The notes below the pieces were generated by a model. The model saw only the letters and a program-made list of their open reading frames with translations. It searched no databases and was not told the DNA's origin. The position numbers and the translations under genes were made by a program. This document shows, piece by piece, positions 7,991 to 16,188 of a DNA stretch of 64,000 nt. The first letter of the stretch is position 1; each line of letters starts with the position of its first letter. The stretch comes from Kitasatospora sp. MAA4 (GTDB lineage Bacteria; Actinomycetota; Actinomycetes; Streptomycetales; Streptomycetaceae): positions 1-64,000 of the forward strand of contig NZ_JARZAI010000005.1 of the NCBI RefSeq assembly GCF_029893355.1. Reading direction: 5' to 3'.

Positions 7991-9511
7991 TCAGTCCTCC
8001 GGGTAGCGGCGCGGGGTCCAGACGACCTCGGTGCCGTCGCCGCGGCGGACCGCCTGGGTCTGCGAGGAGCCGATCAGCAGGATGGTGCGCATGTCGACCT
8101 CGGCCGGGTCGAGGTCGGCGAGCCGGACCGTGCGGACCCGCTCGGTGGGGCCGCCGACATCCCGGGCCAGCACCACGGGGGTGTCCGGCGCGCGGTGTTC
8201 GAGCAGCAGGTCGCGGGCCAGGCCGACCTGCGTGGTGCGGCTGCGCGAGCCGGGGTTGTAGAGGGCCAGCACCAGGTCGGCCGAGGCCGCCGCGCGCAGC
8301 CGGGTCGCCACCGCCGACCACGGCTTGAGCCGGTCGGAGAGCGAGACCACCGCGTAGTCGTGGCCGAGCGGGGCGCCCGCGCGGGAGGCCGCGGCGTGCG
8401 CGGCCGTCATCCCGGGGACGATCCGGACCGGCACCTCGCGGTACGGGTCGGCGCAGGCGGCCTCCAGGACGGCGGTGGCCATCGCGAAGACGCCCGGGTC
8501 GCCGGAGGAGACCACCGCGACCCGGCGGCCGCGCCGGGCCAGGTCCAGGGCGAACTCGGCGCGCTCGGCCTCGACCTTGTTGTCCGAGCCGTGCCGCTGC
8601 TGCCCGGGGCGCACCGGGACCCGGTCCAGGTAGGTGGTGTAGCCCACCAGGTCGTCGGCGGCGGCGAGTTCACCGCGCGCCTCGGGGGTCAGCCAGAGCG
8701 GTCCGGCCGGGCCGAGGCCGACCACGACCACCTGGCCCTCCTTCGAAGAGGGAGCTTCGTCCGTCGGCAGCCCGATCCGGCTCGGCAGGATCGCGACCGA
8801 GAAGTACGGCACGGACTCCGGGTCCACCTCGGCGAGCGGCGCCATCCGCTCCCCCGCCATGGTGGCCCGCTCGACGAACTGCGCGTCCGCCAGCCGCCCC
8901 GAGCGCTCCAGCGCCCGGCGCACGGTGGGGAAGGTCCGGCCGAGCTTGAGGATCGCGGCCGAGTCGGTGGCGGCCAGCCGGGCCGTCAGCTCCTCCTCCG
9001 GCAGCGTGCCCGGCAGGATGGTCAGCACCTCCTCCGCCTCGACCAGCGGTCGTCCCAGCCGGGCGGCCGCGGCGCTCACCGAGGTCACCCCGGGGACCAC
9101 CTCGGTCGGGTAGCGGTGCGCGAGCCGCTTGTGCATGTGCATGTACGAGCCGTAGAACATCGGGTCGCCCTCGGCGAGCACCACCACGTCGCGGCCGGCG
9201 TCCAGGTGGACCGCGAGACGGGCTGCGGCCTCCTCGTAGAACTCGTCCAACGCCCCCCGGTAGCCGCCGGGGTGGTCGGTGGTCTCGGTGGTGACCGGGT
9301 AGACCAGCGGCTCCTCGATCTGGCCCTCGCGCAGGTAGCGGGCCGCGATCGAGCGGGCGATCGAACGGCCGTGCCGGGCGCTGTGGTACGCCACCACGTC
9401 GGCCTTGCCGATCAGCGCGGCGGCGCGCACGGTCATCAGGTCCGGGTCGCCCGGACCGAGGCCGACGCCGTACAGCCGACCGGTCCCAGCTGCTATCTGA
9501 CGGTCCGTCAT
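7991..9511 (-). CDS. cobIJ: Fused precorrin-2 C20- and precorrin-3B C17-methyltransferase
   Basis: 506 aa, two tetrapyrrole-methylase domains in one chain. The CobI half (about residues 1-240) has LYGVGLGPGDPDLMTVRA, VVLAEGDPMFYGSYMHMH and EVVPGVTSVSAAAARLGRP. The CobJ half (about 260-506) has VVVGLGPAGPLWLTPEA, VAVVSSGDPGVFAMATAV and ALYNPGSRSRT. It performs the C20 methylation of precorrin-2 and the C17 methylation/ring contraction of precorrin-3B. ATG 9511 overlaps the cobH stop (4 bp), so it is the last gene of the coupled cobG-cobH-cobIJ operon. The fused form is usual in actinobacteria. Confidence 0.95.
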   Translation of the reverse strand: MTDRQIAAGTGRLYGVGLGPGDPDLMTVRAAALIGKADVVAYHSARHGRSIARSIAARYLREGQIEEPLVYPVTTETTDHPGGYRGALDEFYEEAAARLAVHLDAGRDVVVLAEGDPMFYGSYMHMHKRLAHRYPTEVVPGVTSVSAAAARLGRPLVEAEEVLTILPGTLPEEELTARLAATDSAAILKLGRTFPTVRRALERSGRLADAQFVERATMAGERMAPLAEVDPESVPYFSVAILPSRIGLPTDEAPSSKEGQVVVVGLGPAGPLWLTPEARGELAAADDLVGYTTYLDRVPVRPGQQRHGSDNKVEAERAEFALDLARRGRRVAVVSSGDPGVFAMATAVLEAACADPYREVPVRIVPGMTAAHAAASRAGAPLGHDYAVVSLSDRLKPWSAVATRLRAAASADLVLALYNPGSRSRTTQVGLARDLLLEHRAPDTPVVLARDVGGPTERVRTVRLADLDPAEVDMRTILLIGSSQTQAVRRGDGTEVVWTPRRYPED

Positions 9512-10134
9512 TCGATCTCACTCGCAATCGCGTTCAGGGCCGCCGCCGCGATGGCGCTGCCGCCGCGCCGCCCGCGCACCACCAGGTGCTCCAGGCCCGC
9601 GGGGTGGTCGGCCAGCGCCTGCTTGGACTCGGCCGCGCCGATGAAGCCGACCGGGACGCCGATCACGGCGGCCGGGCGGGGGGCGCCCGCCTCGATCATC
9701 TCCAGCAGCCGGAAGAGCGAGGTCGGCGCGTTGCCGACGGCGACCACCGAGCCCTCCAGGCGGTCGCGCCACAGCTCCATGGCCGCCGCGCTGCGGGTGG
9801 TGCCGAGCTCGGCCGCGAGCGCGGGCACCGAGGGGTCGGAGAGCGTGCAGATCACCTCGTTGTCGGCGGGCAGCCGCTTGCGGGTGACCCCGCTGGCCAC
9901 CATCGAGACGTCGCACAGGATCGGCGCACCGGCCCGCAGCGCGGCCCGCGCGGCGGAGACCACGCCGGGGGTCCAGAGCAGGTCGGAGACCAGGTCGGTC
10001 ATCCCGCAGGCGTGGATCATCCGCACCGCGACCTGGGAGACGTCGGCGGGCAGACCGGCGAGGTCGGCCTCGGCGCGGATGGTGGCAAAGGACTCGCGGT
10101 AGATCGCCGCGCCGTCCTTCTCGTACTCGATCAC
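9508..10134 (-). CDS. cobH: Precorrin-8X methylmutase
   Basis: 208 aa from GTG 10134, preceded by CGGAGGA and overlapping the cobG stop as GTGA. The family motifs are IEYEKDGAAIYRESFATIR, VAVRMIHACGMTD (containing the catalytic His) and VGNAPTSLFRLLEMIEAG. The enzyme moves the C11 methyl to C12, making hydrogenobyrinate. It lies in the middle of the coupled cobG-cobH-cobIJ operon. The length is normal for CobH/CbiC. Confidence 0.95.
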   Translation of the reverse strand: MIEYEKDGAAIYRESFATIRAEADLAGLPADVSQVAVRMIHACGMTDLVSDLLWTPGVVSAARAALRAGAPILCDVSMVASGVTRKRLPADNEVICTLSDPSVPALAAELGTTRSAAAMELWRDRLEGSVVAVGNAPTSLFRLLEMIEAGAPRPAAVIGVPVGFIGAAESKQALADHPAGLEHLVVRGRRGGSAIAAAALNAIASEIE

Positions 10135-11354
10135 GTGGTCCTCCGGGCCGCAGCGACCGCTGCCGCCATCTGTTGGTTCGTCACTTCGGTGGCACTGCCG
10201 GGCAGTTGGGAGATGCGGTAGCCGTCGCCGGTGGCCAGCACGTCGACCCACTCGCCGACCGGGTGCCCGCAGCGGCGCTCGCAGCCCGACCAGTGCACGG
10301 GCAGCAGGGGCGGCACGGGCAGGCCGGCGAGACCGGCGGTGGCGTCCAGCGCGGCCGCGGCCTCGGTCCGGACGTCGGCCAGCGACTTGGCGCAGCCGGG
10401 CGAGCCGGTGCAGGCGGTGGCCCGCTCCCAGGGCGAGTGGGGGTCGGTGCGCAGTCCGGCGGCGGCCAGCTCGGGCAGCCGGGCGGGGTCGGCCCCGGGC
10501 AGCACCACGCCGCGCCAGGGGGTCACCCGCAGCTCGTCCACCGTCGCCGCCAGCAGGCGCCACTGCTCCGCGCTCGCCCGGCCGAAGCGCAGGCCGACGC
10601 AGAGCGCTCCGTCATGCTCACCGACCACGGGACGGGTCCCGGGCAGAGCGGGCAGCGGGCGCGGGTCCAGGCCGAGCGCGGCCGCCAGCAGCGTGCCGTC
10701 CGGATCGGCCTCGCGCACCCGCCAGGATCCGCTGTCCAGCCGGACGAACGCCTCGGCGGCGGCCAGCGCCGCCCGCACGGGATCGGCCACCGGCGCGGCC
10801 GTCGCCGCCCGGCCGAGCCGCAGCAGGGCGGTCCCGGCGGGCTGTGCGATCAAGGTCACATCGGCGTCCAGCGCCGCGACGTCGCCGGTCCCGTCGTCCA
10901 GCGCGAAGAGGAACCGGCCGGAGAGCGCCCGGGCACTCTCGCTCCCCTGCAGCAGTTCGTCGAGCTGCCGCACCCAGCCGCGCAGGTCCGCCCCAGCACC
11001 GGGCAGCCCGGCCAGCGGCGAGGCGACGATGTTGCGCACCCGGTCGTGGGTGTCCGAGGGCAGCAGTCCGGCCGACCGCAGCCGGGCGCCCAGCTCCGCA
11101 CCGGCATCGGCGGCCAGGCCGCGCAGTTGGACGTTCCCGCGCGAGGTGCTCTCCAGCCGGCCGTCGCCCAGCGCGGTCGCGGCGTCCGCCAGCACCCGCA
11201 CCTGATCGGACGACAGCAGCCCGCCCGGCACCCGGACCCGCGCCAACGCCCCGTCGTCCGCCGCATGCAGCCGCAGCGCGCCCGGACAGGCGTCGTCGCG
11301 CCCACGAACAGCCCGGACGGGGGCAGGCTCGAAGGGGGAGGGTGAGGGTGACAT
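10131..11354 (-). CDS. cobG: Precorrin-3B synthase (oxygen-dependent)
   Basis: 407 aa from ATG 11354; an ATG at 11366 is an equally weakly supported alternative. CobG is a sulfite/nitrite-reductase-like protein with one [4Fe-4S] cluster: the ligands are visible as CTGSPGC (C-x5-C) and CERRC (C-x3-C), with a ferredoxin-like half-domain around SSDQVRVLADAATALGDGRL and STSRGNVQLRGL. It oxidises precorrin-3A to precorrin-3B and marks the aerobic pathway. The stop overlaps the cobH start. The upstream neighbour on the same strand is vapC, 43-55 bp away, with no cobalamin riboswitch between. Confidence 0.93.
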   Translation of the reverse strand: MSPSPSPFEPAPVRAVRGRDDACPGALRLHAADDGALARVRVPGGLLSSDQVRVLADAATALGDGRLESTSRGNVQLRGLAADAGAELGARLRSAGLLPSDTHDRVRNIVASPLAGLPGAGADLRGWVRQLDELLQGSESARALSGRFLFALDDGTGDVAALDADVTLIAQPAGTALLRLGRAATAAPVADPVRAALAAAEAFVRLDSGSWRVREADPDGTLLAAALGLDPRPLPALPGTRPVVGEHDGALCVGLRFGRASAEQWRLLAATVDELRVTPWRGVVLPGADPARLPELAAAGLRTDPHSPWERATACTGSPGCAKSLADVRTEAAAALDATAGLAGLPVPPLLPVHWSGCERRCGHPVGEWVDVLATGDGYRISQLPGSATEVTNQQMAAAVAAARRTT

Positions 11355-11409
11355 GGCCGCGAGCATACCGATGATCCGACCGCCCGTAAGCCCCGCATCA
11401 GGCAGTACG

Positions 11410-11811
11410 TCAGTCCGAGGCGAAGACCTCGATGTCACACTTCGCTGCGCCACTGCGCCCGATCCGCGCGTCACTCGTGATCAGCGGCGCACCGAGAGCC
11501 TCGGCAAGGGCGACGTACTGGGCGTCGTAGGCGCTGATGTTGTGGTTCAGCTCCCGCACGCGCCGCCACAGCGCCAGGGTCTCGTGGCGGGTGACGGCCA
11601 GTGCCTGGTAGTCGGCCACGGCCTTCGCCGCCTCGCGCTCCGCCAGTTTTCCGCCGCGGACCATCCCGAACACGGCCGAGACGATCTCGTAGTCCAGCAG
11701 ACCGGGGGCCGCAAGGGCGGTGGCGGCGCTCAGACGCTTGCGGACCGCGGAGCCGGCCGGGCCGTGATCGGTGAGCGCATGGACGAGCGCCGAGCAGTCG
11801 ACGACGATCAC
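11410..11811 (-). CDS. vapC: PIN-domain ribonuclease toxin, VapC type
   Basis: 133 aa from GTG 11811, which overlaps the antitoxin stop as GTGA. It begins VIVVDCSALVHAL (first catalytic Asp), then LLDYEIVSAV (Glu), SAYDAQYVALAEAL (Asp) and PLITSDARI (Asp), the acidic Mg2+-binding set of PIN nucleases. VapC toxins cleave tRNA or rRNA and are held in check by the cognate VapB. The pair sits between the riboswitch of cobN and cobG, interrupting what would otherwise be a plain divergent B12 arrangement. Family assignment is firm; the RNA target is unknown. Confidence 0.9.
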   Translation of the reverse strand: MIVVDCSALVHALTDHGPAGSAVRKRLSAATALAAPGLLDYEIVSAVFGMVRGGKLAEREAAKAVADYQALAVTRHETLALWRRVRELNHNISAYDAQYVALAEALGAPLITSDARIGRSGAAKCDIEVFASD

Positions 11812-12038
11812 CGGCGCTCCCGGCCGCCCTCGATGGCGGCCAGGACGTCGGCCGTGCTGATATCCGTACGCGCCTCCCGCTCCAGGCGTTCCATCATCTC
11901 GGCGAGGCTGGGCTTGGACGTCTCGCGAGCGAGCAGGTCCAGCGCGTACGCCTGAAGGGACTGACCGGCCTGCGCGGCGCGGGTCTTCAGGGTCTGCAGC
12001 ATGTCGTCCGGGACGTCCCGAATGGTGAGTGCCGTCAT
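11808..12038 (-). CDS. vapB: Ribbon-helix-helix antitoxin, VapB/FitA type
   Basis: 76 aa from ATG 12038. The N-terminus ALTIRDVPDDMLQTLKTRAA followed by QAGQSLQAYALDLLARE is the ribbon-helix-helix DNA-binding fold of FitA-like antitoxins; the C-terminal part, with ERLEREARTDISTADVLAA, should wrap VapC. It is coupled to vapC by a 4-bp overlap. No Shine-Dalgarno site precedes the ATG, and a TAAAAT box ends only 6 bases upstream, so a leaderless mRNA is plausible. VapB normally represses its own promoter. Confidence 0.88.
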   Translation of the reverse strand: MTALTIRDVPDDMLQTLKTRAAQAGQSLQAYALDLLARETSKPSLAEMMERLEREARTDISTADVLAAIEGGRERR

Positions 12039-12040
12039 GC

Positions 12041-12080
12041 CTGCATTTTAGCAGCAGTGGCAGCATTTTGCCTGCACTGG
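12041..12080 (-). promoter_or_regulatory. Probable vapBC promoter/operator with direct repeats
   Basis: An A/T-rich island in otherwise GC-rich DNA. On the minus strand it reads as two copies of an AAAATGC core (12044-12050 and 12064-12070 region) flanked by TGC-rich arms. A TAAAAT at 12045-12050 could be the -10 box of a leaderless vapB transcript. No good -35 is visible. Repeats of this kind next to vapB are usual binding sites for the VapBC complex. Confidence 0.5.
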
Positions 12081-12245
12081 CACCCGGGACGGCCCGTTAC
12101 TATGACGCCGGGTGGGCCCATCAGTCCGCCCACGCCAGCGACGGCGCAAAGGGGAGGAAGCCGGTGCGAAACCGGTGCGGTCCCGCCACTGTGACCACGG
12201 CTCACCCGCCGTGGGAGCCAGGAACTCCCAGCCGTCCTCATCTGC
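12081..12245 (+). promoter_or_regulatory. Cobalamin (B12) riboswitch upstream of cobN
   Basis: Conserved blocks occur in the right order: GGGAGGAAGCCGGTGCGAAA with its CCGG partner (12151-12175), CCGCCACTGT (12184-12193), a GC hairpin (12195-12213) and the B12 box GAGCCAGGAACTCC (about 12215-12228). A leading stem CACCCGG/CCGGGTG (12081-12087 with 12108-12114) marks the probable 5' part. Adenosylcobalamin binding is expected to reduce expression of the downstream cobN. Boundaries are approximate. Confidence 0.93.
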
Positions 12246-12304
12246 CCGCGGCCACCGGCCACGGGCACCCCCACGGGGCGCGGACCCCGAGGAAGGCACG
12301 CCGT

Positions 12305-12358
12305 ATGCGCACCGTCATGCCCGTCCCCGCCGACCACCGCGGGAGGGCCGCCGCGTGA
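12305..12358 (+). CDS. 17-aa leader ORF coupled to cobN
   Basis: ATG 12305 stands 8 bases after a strong GAGGAAGG site, and the frame MRTVMPVPADHRGRAAA ends in a TGA that overlaps the cobN GTG (GTGA, 12355-12358). It lies between the riboswitch and cobN. The arrangement suggests the riboswitch may control translation of this short ORF, with cobN translated by coupling. I do not recognise the peptide; its sequence may not matter. Confidence 0.55.
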   Translation: MRTVMPVPADHRGRAAA

Positions 12359-15300
12359 TCCTGCTCCTGTCGACCTCCGACACCGACCTGCTCTCCGCCC
12401 GCGCCGCCACCGGCCCGGTCCCCTACCGGCTGGGCAACCCGGCCCGGCTGACCGCCGAGGACCTGCCCGCCCTGGTCGAGGGCACCGACCTGGTGGTGGT
12501 CCGCCTGCTCGGCGGCCGCCGCGCCTGGGAGGAGGGCCTGGACGCGCTGCTGGCCGGACCGCGCCCGGTGATCGTGCTGAGCGGCGAACAGGCCCCGGAC
12601 GCCCAGCTGATGGAGCTCTCCACCGTCCCGGCCGGCCTGGCCGCCGAGGCGCACGCCTACCTCGCGCACGGCGGCCCTGCCAACCTCGGCGAGCTCGCCG
12701 CGTTCCTGTCCGACACCGTGCTGCTCACCGGCCACGGCTTCGCCGCCCCCGCCTCGGCGCCCGACTGGGGTCCGCTGGAGCGCACGCCCCGGCGCACCGA
12801 GGGCCCGCTGGTCGCGGTGCTCTACTACCGCGCCCACCACATGAGCGGCAACACCGCCTTCGTCGACACCCTGTGCGCCGCGATCGAGGACGCCGGCGGC
12901 CGGGCGCTGCCGCTGTACTGCTCCTCGCTGCGCGGCGCGAGCGCCGAACTGCTGGCCGAACTCGGCCGCGCCGACGCCATCGTGACCACCGTGCTGGCCG
13001 CCGGCGGCACCCGCCCGGCCGACGCCTCGGCCGGCGGCGACGAGGAGGCCTGGGACGCGGGCGCGCTCGCCGCGCTCGACCGCCCGATCCTCCAGGCGCT
13101 CTGCCTGACCTGGTCGCGCGCGGTCTGGGAGTCCAGCGACGAGGGCCTCTCCCCGCTGGACACCGCCACCCAGGTCGCCGTGCCGGAGTTCGACGGGCGG
13201 CTGATCACCGTGCCGTTCTCCTTCAAGGAGCTGGACGAGGACGGCCTGACGGTCTACGTCGCCGACCCCGAGCGCTCGGCCCGGGTCGCCGGGATCGCCG
13301 TGCGGCACGCCCGGCTGCGGCACATCCCGGCCGCCGAGCGGCGCCTGGCGCTGGTGCTGTCCGCGTACCCGACCAAGCACGCCCGGGTCGGCAACGCGGT
13401 CGGCCTGGACACCCCGGCCAGCGCCGCCCGGCTGCTGCGCCGACTGCACGGCGAGGGCTGGGACATCGGCCCGCTGGAGGGTCCGGACGCGCTGCCCGGG
13501 CTGGCCGACGTCGAGGGGCAGCACGAGGGCGACGCGCTGATCCGCGCGCTGATCGACGCCGGCGGCTACGACCAGGACTGGCTCACCGAGGACCAGTTGG
13601 CCCGCAACCCGGTCCGGATCCCGGCCGCCGACTACCGGCGCTGGTACGCGGGCCTGCCCGAGGGTCTGCGCAGCAAGGTCGAGCAGCACTGGGGTCCGGC
13701 GCCCGGCGAGCTGTACGTGGACCGCAGCCAGAACCCGGACGGCGACATCGTGCTGGCCGGCCTGCGGGCCGGCAACCTGCTGGTGCTCGTCCAGCCGCCG
13801 CGCGGCTTCGGCGCCAACCCGGTGGCGATCTACCACGACCCCGACCTGCCGCCCTCGCACCACTACCTGGCCGCCTACCGCTGGATCGCGGCCGCCCAGG
13901 ACGACAACGGCTTCGGCGCCGACGCCGTGGTGCACCTGGGCAAGCACGGCAACCTGGAGTGGCTGCCCGGCAAGACCGCCGCGCTCTCCGCCGACTGCGG
14001 GCCGGACGCCGCGCTCGGCGACCTGCCGCTGATCTACCCCTTCCTGGTCAACGACCCGGGCGAGGGCACCCAGGCCAAGCGCCGCGCGCACGCCACCCTG
14101 GTGGACCACCTGGTCCCGCCGATGGCCCGCGCCGAGAGCTACGGCGACATCGCCCGCCTGGAGCAACTCCTGGACGAGCACGCCAACATCGCCGCGATGG
14201 ACCCGGCCAAGCTGCCGGCCGTCCGGGCGCAGATCTGGACGCTGATCCAGGCCGCCCGGCTCGACCACGACCTCGGTCTGGAGGACCGCCCCGAGGACGA
14301 CGGCTTCGACGACTTCCTGCTGCACGTCGACGGCTGGCTCTGCGAGATCAAGGACGCCCAGATCCGCGACGGCCTGCACGTGCTGGGCCAGGCGCCGGCC
14401 GGCACCGACCGGGTCAACCTGGTGCTGGCGATCCTGCGGGCCCGGCAGATCTGGGGCGGCGTGCGCGCGCTGCCCGGGCTGCGCGAGGCGCTCGGCCTGG
14501 ACGAGGCGGCGCTGACGCTGGGCAGCGTCGACGCCGTCGAGGCGCAGGCGCGCGCGCTGGTCGAGGCGATGGAGGCCGCCGACTGGGCCCCCGAGGCCGT
14601 CGAGAAGGTCGCCGCCGGGCTGCCGACCGCGGTGGCCGAGGTGCTGGACTTCGCCGTCCACCAGGTCGTCCCCCGACTGGCCGGTACGGTCAACGAGTTG
14701 GACGCCGTGGTGCACGCGCTGCGCGGCGGCTTCGTGCCCGCCGGGCCGTCCGGTTCGCCGCTGCGCGGGCTGGTCAACGTGCTGCCGACCGGCCGCAACT
14801 TCTACTCGGTGGACCCCAAGGCGGTGCCCAGCCGGCTGGCCTGGGAGACCGGGCAGGCGCTGGCCGAGTCGCTGGTCGACCGCTACCGGGCCGACAACGA
14901 CGGCGCCGTGCCGCCGTCGGTGGGCCTCTCGCTCTGGGGCACCAGCGCGATGCGCACGGCCGGCGACGACATCGCCGAGGCGTTCGCGCTGCTCGGCATC
15001 CGGCCGATCTGGGACGACGCCTCGCGCCGGGTCACCGGCCTGGAGCCCATCCCGCTGGCCGAACTCGGCCGTCCGCGGGTGGATGTGACGCTGCGGATCT
15101 CCGGCTTCTTCCGCGACGCCTTCCCGCACGTGGTCGCCCTGCTGGACGACGCGGTGCGCCTGGCGGCGGCTCAGGAGGAGTCGGCCGAGGAGAACTTCGT
15201 GCGCGCCCACGTGCAGGCCGACCTGGCCGAGCACGGGGACGAACGCCGGGCCACCGTCCGGGTGTTCGGCTCCCGCCCGGGGACGTACGGGGCCGGCCTG

Positions 15301-15987
15301 CTGCAGCTGATCGACAGCCGCGACTGGCGCACCGACGCCGACCTCGCCGAGGTCTACACGGCCTGGGGCGGCTACGCCTACGGTCGCGGCCTGGACGGGC
15401 GCCCGGCGCGCGAGGAGATGGAGACCGCCTACAAGCGGATCACCGTCGCAGCCAAGAACACCGACACCCGCGAGCACGACATCGCCGACTCGGACGACTA
15501 CTTCCAGTACCACGGCGGCATGGTGGCCACCGTGCGGGCGCTGACCGGCTCCTCCCCCGCCGCGTACATCGGCGACTCCACCCGGCCCGAGACGGTCCGC
15601 ACCCGCACGCTGACCGAGGAGGCGGCCCGGGTCTTCCGCGCCCGGGTGGTCAACCCGCGCTGGCTGGAGGCGATGCGCCGGCACGGCTACAAGGGCGCCT
15701 TCGAGATGGCCGCCACGGTCGACTACCTGTTCGGCTACGACGCCACCACCGGCGTGGTCGCGGACTGGATGTACGAGCGGCTGACCCAGGAGTACGTGCT
15801 GGACCCGGTCAACCGGGAGTTCCTCACCGACGCCAACCCCTGGGCGCTGCACGGCATCAGCGAGCGCCTGCTGGAGGCCGCCGAGCGCGGCCTGTGGGCC
15901 GAGCCCGATCCCGCGCTGCTGGACGAGCTGCGCGCGGCCTTCCTGGAGGCCGAGGGCGATCTGGAGGACGGCGCCGCAGGGAGCTGA
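12355..15987 (+). CDS. cobN: Aerobic cobaltochelatase large subunit CobN
   Basis: 1210 aa from GTG 12355 (GGGAGGG site 7 bases upstream); a long in-frame extension through the riboswitch is not credible. It shows CobN/magnesium-chelatase-H landmarks: LYYRAHHMSGNTAFVDTL, LSAYPTKHARVGNAVGLDTP, VHLGKHGNLEWLPGK, LIYPFLVNDPGEGTQAKRR, LPTGRNFYSVDPKAVPS, SLWGTSAMRTAGDD and YFQYHGGMVATVRALTG. It inserts Co2+ into hydrogenobyrinic acid a,c-diamide with CobS/CobT-like ATPase subunits, which are not in this window. Expression is under the B12 riboswitch. The length is normal. Confidence 0.97.
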   Translation: MILLLSTSDTDLLSARAATGPVPYRLGNPARLTAEDLPALVEGTDLVVVRLLGGRRAWEEGLDALLAGPRPVIVLSGEQAPDAQLMELSTVPAGLAAEAHAYLAHGGPANLGELAAFLSDTVLLTGHGFAAPASAPDWGPLERTPRRTEGPLVAVLYYRAHHMSGNTAFVDTLCAAIEDAGGRALPLYCSSLRGASAELLAELGRADAIVTTVLAAGGTRPADASAGGDEEAWDAGALAALDRPILQALCLTWSRAVWESSDEGLSPLDTATQVAVPEFDGRLITVPFSFKELDEDGLTVYVADPERSARVAGIAVRHARLRHIPAAERRLALVLSAYPTKHARVGNAVGLDTPASAARLLRRLHGEGWDIGPLEGPDALPGLADVEGQHEGDALIRALIDAGGYDQDWLTEDQLARNPVRIPAADYRRWYAGLPEGLRSKVEQHWGPAPGELYVDRSQNPDGDIVLAGLRAGNLLVLVQPPRGFGANPVAIYHDPDLPPSHHYLAAYRWIAAAQDDNGFGADAVVHLGKHGNLEWLPGKTAALSADCGPDAALGDLPLIYPFLVNDPGEGTQAKRRAHATLVDHLVPPMARAESYGDIARLEQLLDEHANIAAMDPAKLPAVRAQIWTLIQAARLDHDLGLEDRPEDDGFDDFLLHVDGWLCEIKDAQIRDGLHVLGQAPAGTDRVNLVLAILRARQIWGGVRALPGLREALGLDEAALTLGSVDAVEAQARALVEAMEAADWAPEAVEKVAAGLPTAVAEVLDFAVHQVVPRLAGTVNELDAVVHALRGGFVPAGPSGSPLRGLVNVLPTGRNFYSVDPKAVPSRLAWETGQALAESLVDRYRADNDGAVPPSVGLSLWGTSAMRTAGDDIAEAFALLGIRPIWDDASRRVTGLEPIPLAELGRPRVDVTLRISGFFRDAFPHVVALLDDAVRLAAAQEESAEENFVRAHVQADLAEHGDERRATVRVFGSRPGTYGAGLLQLIDSRDWRTDADLAEVYTAWGGYAYGRGLDGRPAREEMETAYKRITVAAKNTDTREHDIADSDDYFQYHGGMVATVRALTGSSPAAYIGDSTRPETVRTRTLTEEAARVFRARVVNPRWLEAMRRHGYKGAFEMAATVDYLFGYDATTGVVADWMYERLTQEYVLDPVNREFLTDANPWALHGISERLLEAAERGLWAEPDPALLDELRAAFLEAEGDLEDGAAGS

Positions 15988-15991
15988 TCGC

Positions 15992-16022
15992 CGCAGGGCC
16001 CGTCCTCGCGACGGGCCCTGCG
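15992..16022 (+). terminator. Terminator hairpin after cobN
   Basis: A perfect 13-bp inverted repeat (15992-16004 with 16010-16022, 5-base loop) starts 4 bases after the cobN stop. Confidence 0.88.
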
Positions 16023-16115
16023 CATGGCGCGATCTGGGTGCAGGCCTCCGGGGATTTGGCAAGGGGCGCCCACGAAACGTCCGGTAGTCGTCGCTTGGAC
16101 AGGATGAATTTGACC

Positions 16116-16175
16116 GATCATCAGGTCGGCCAGGGAGACTGAAACCAGCCTCATCTGATGATCATCCGCCCTGGC
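16116..16175 (+). promoter_or_regulatory. Interleaved inverted repeats (pseudoknot-like) ahead of the glycosyltransferase
   Basis: Two perfect inverted repeats are interleaved: GATCATCAG (16116-16124) pairs with CTGATGATC (16155-16163), and GCCAGGG (16129-16135) pairs with CCCTGGC (16169-16175). In RNA this order gives an H-type pseudoknot whose last strand abuts the AAGGAG ribosome site (16176-16181). As DNA they could instead be two operator palindromes. Confidence 0.45.
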
Positions 16176-16188
16176 AAGGAGAACTACC

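Noticed and set aside
9508-10563. Extended N-terminus of cobH to 10563
   Set aside because: The extension is antisense-like and overlaps the cobG 3' region; GTG 10134 with CGGAGGA and the GTGA overlap is the natural start.
12238-16062. A 1274-codon minus-strand open frame antisense to cobN
   Set aside because: It lacks any known domain, is Gly/Arg/Gln-rich shadow sequence typical of high-GC antisense frames, and cobN on the plus strand is unambiguous.
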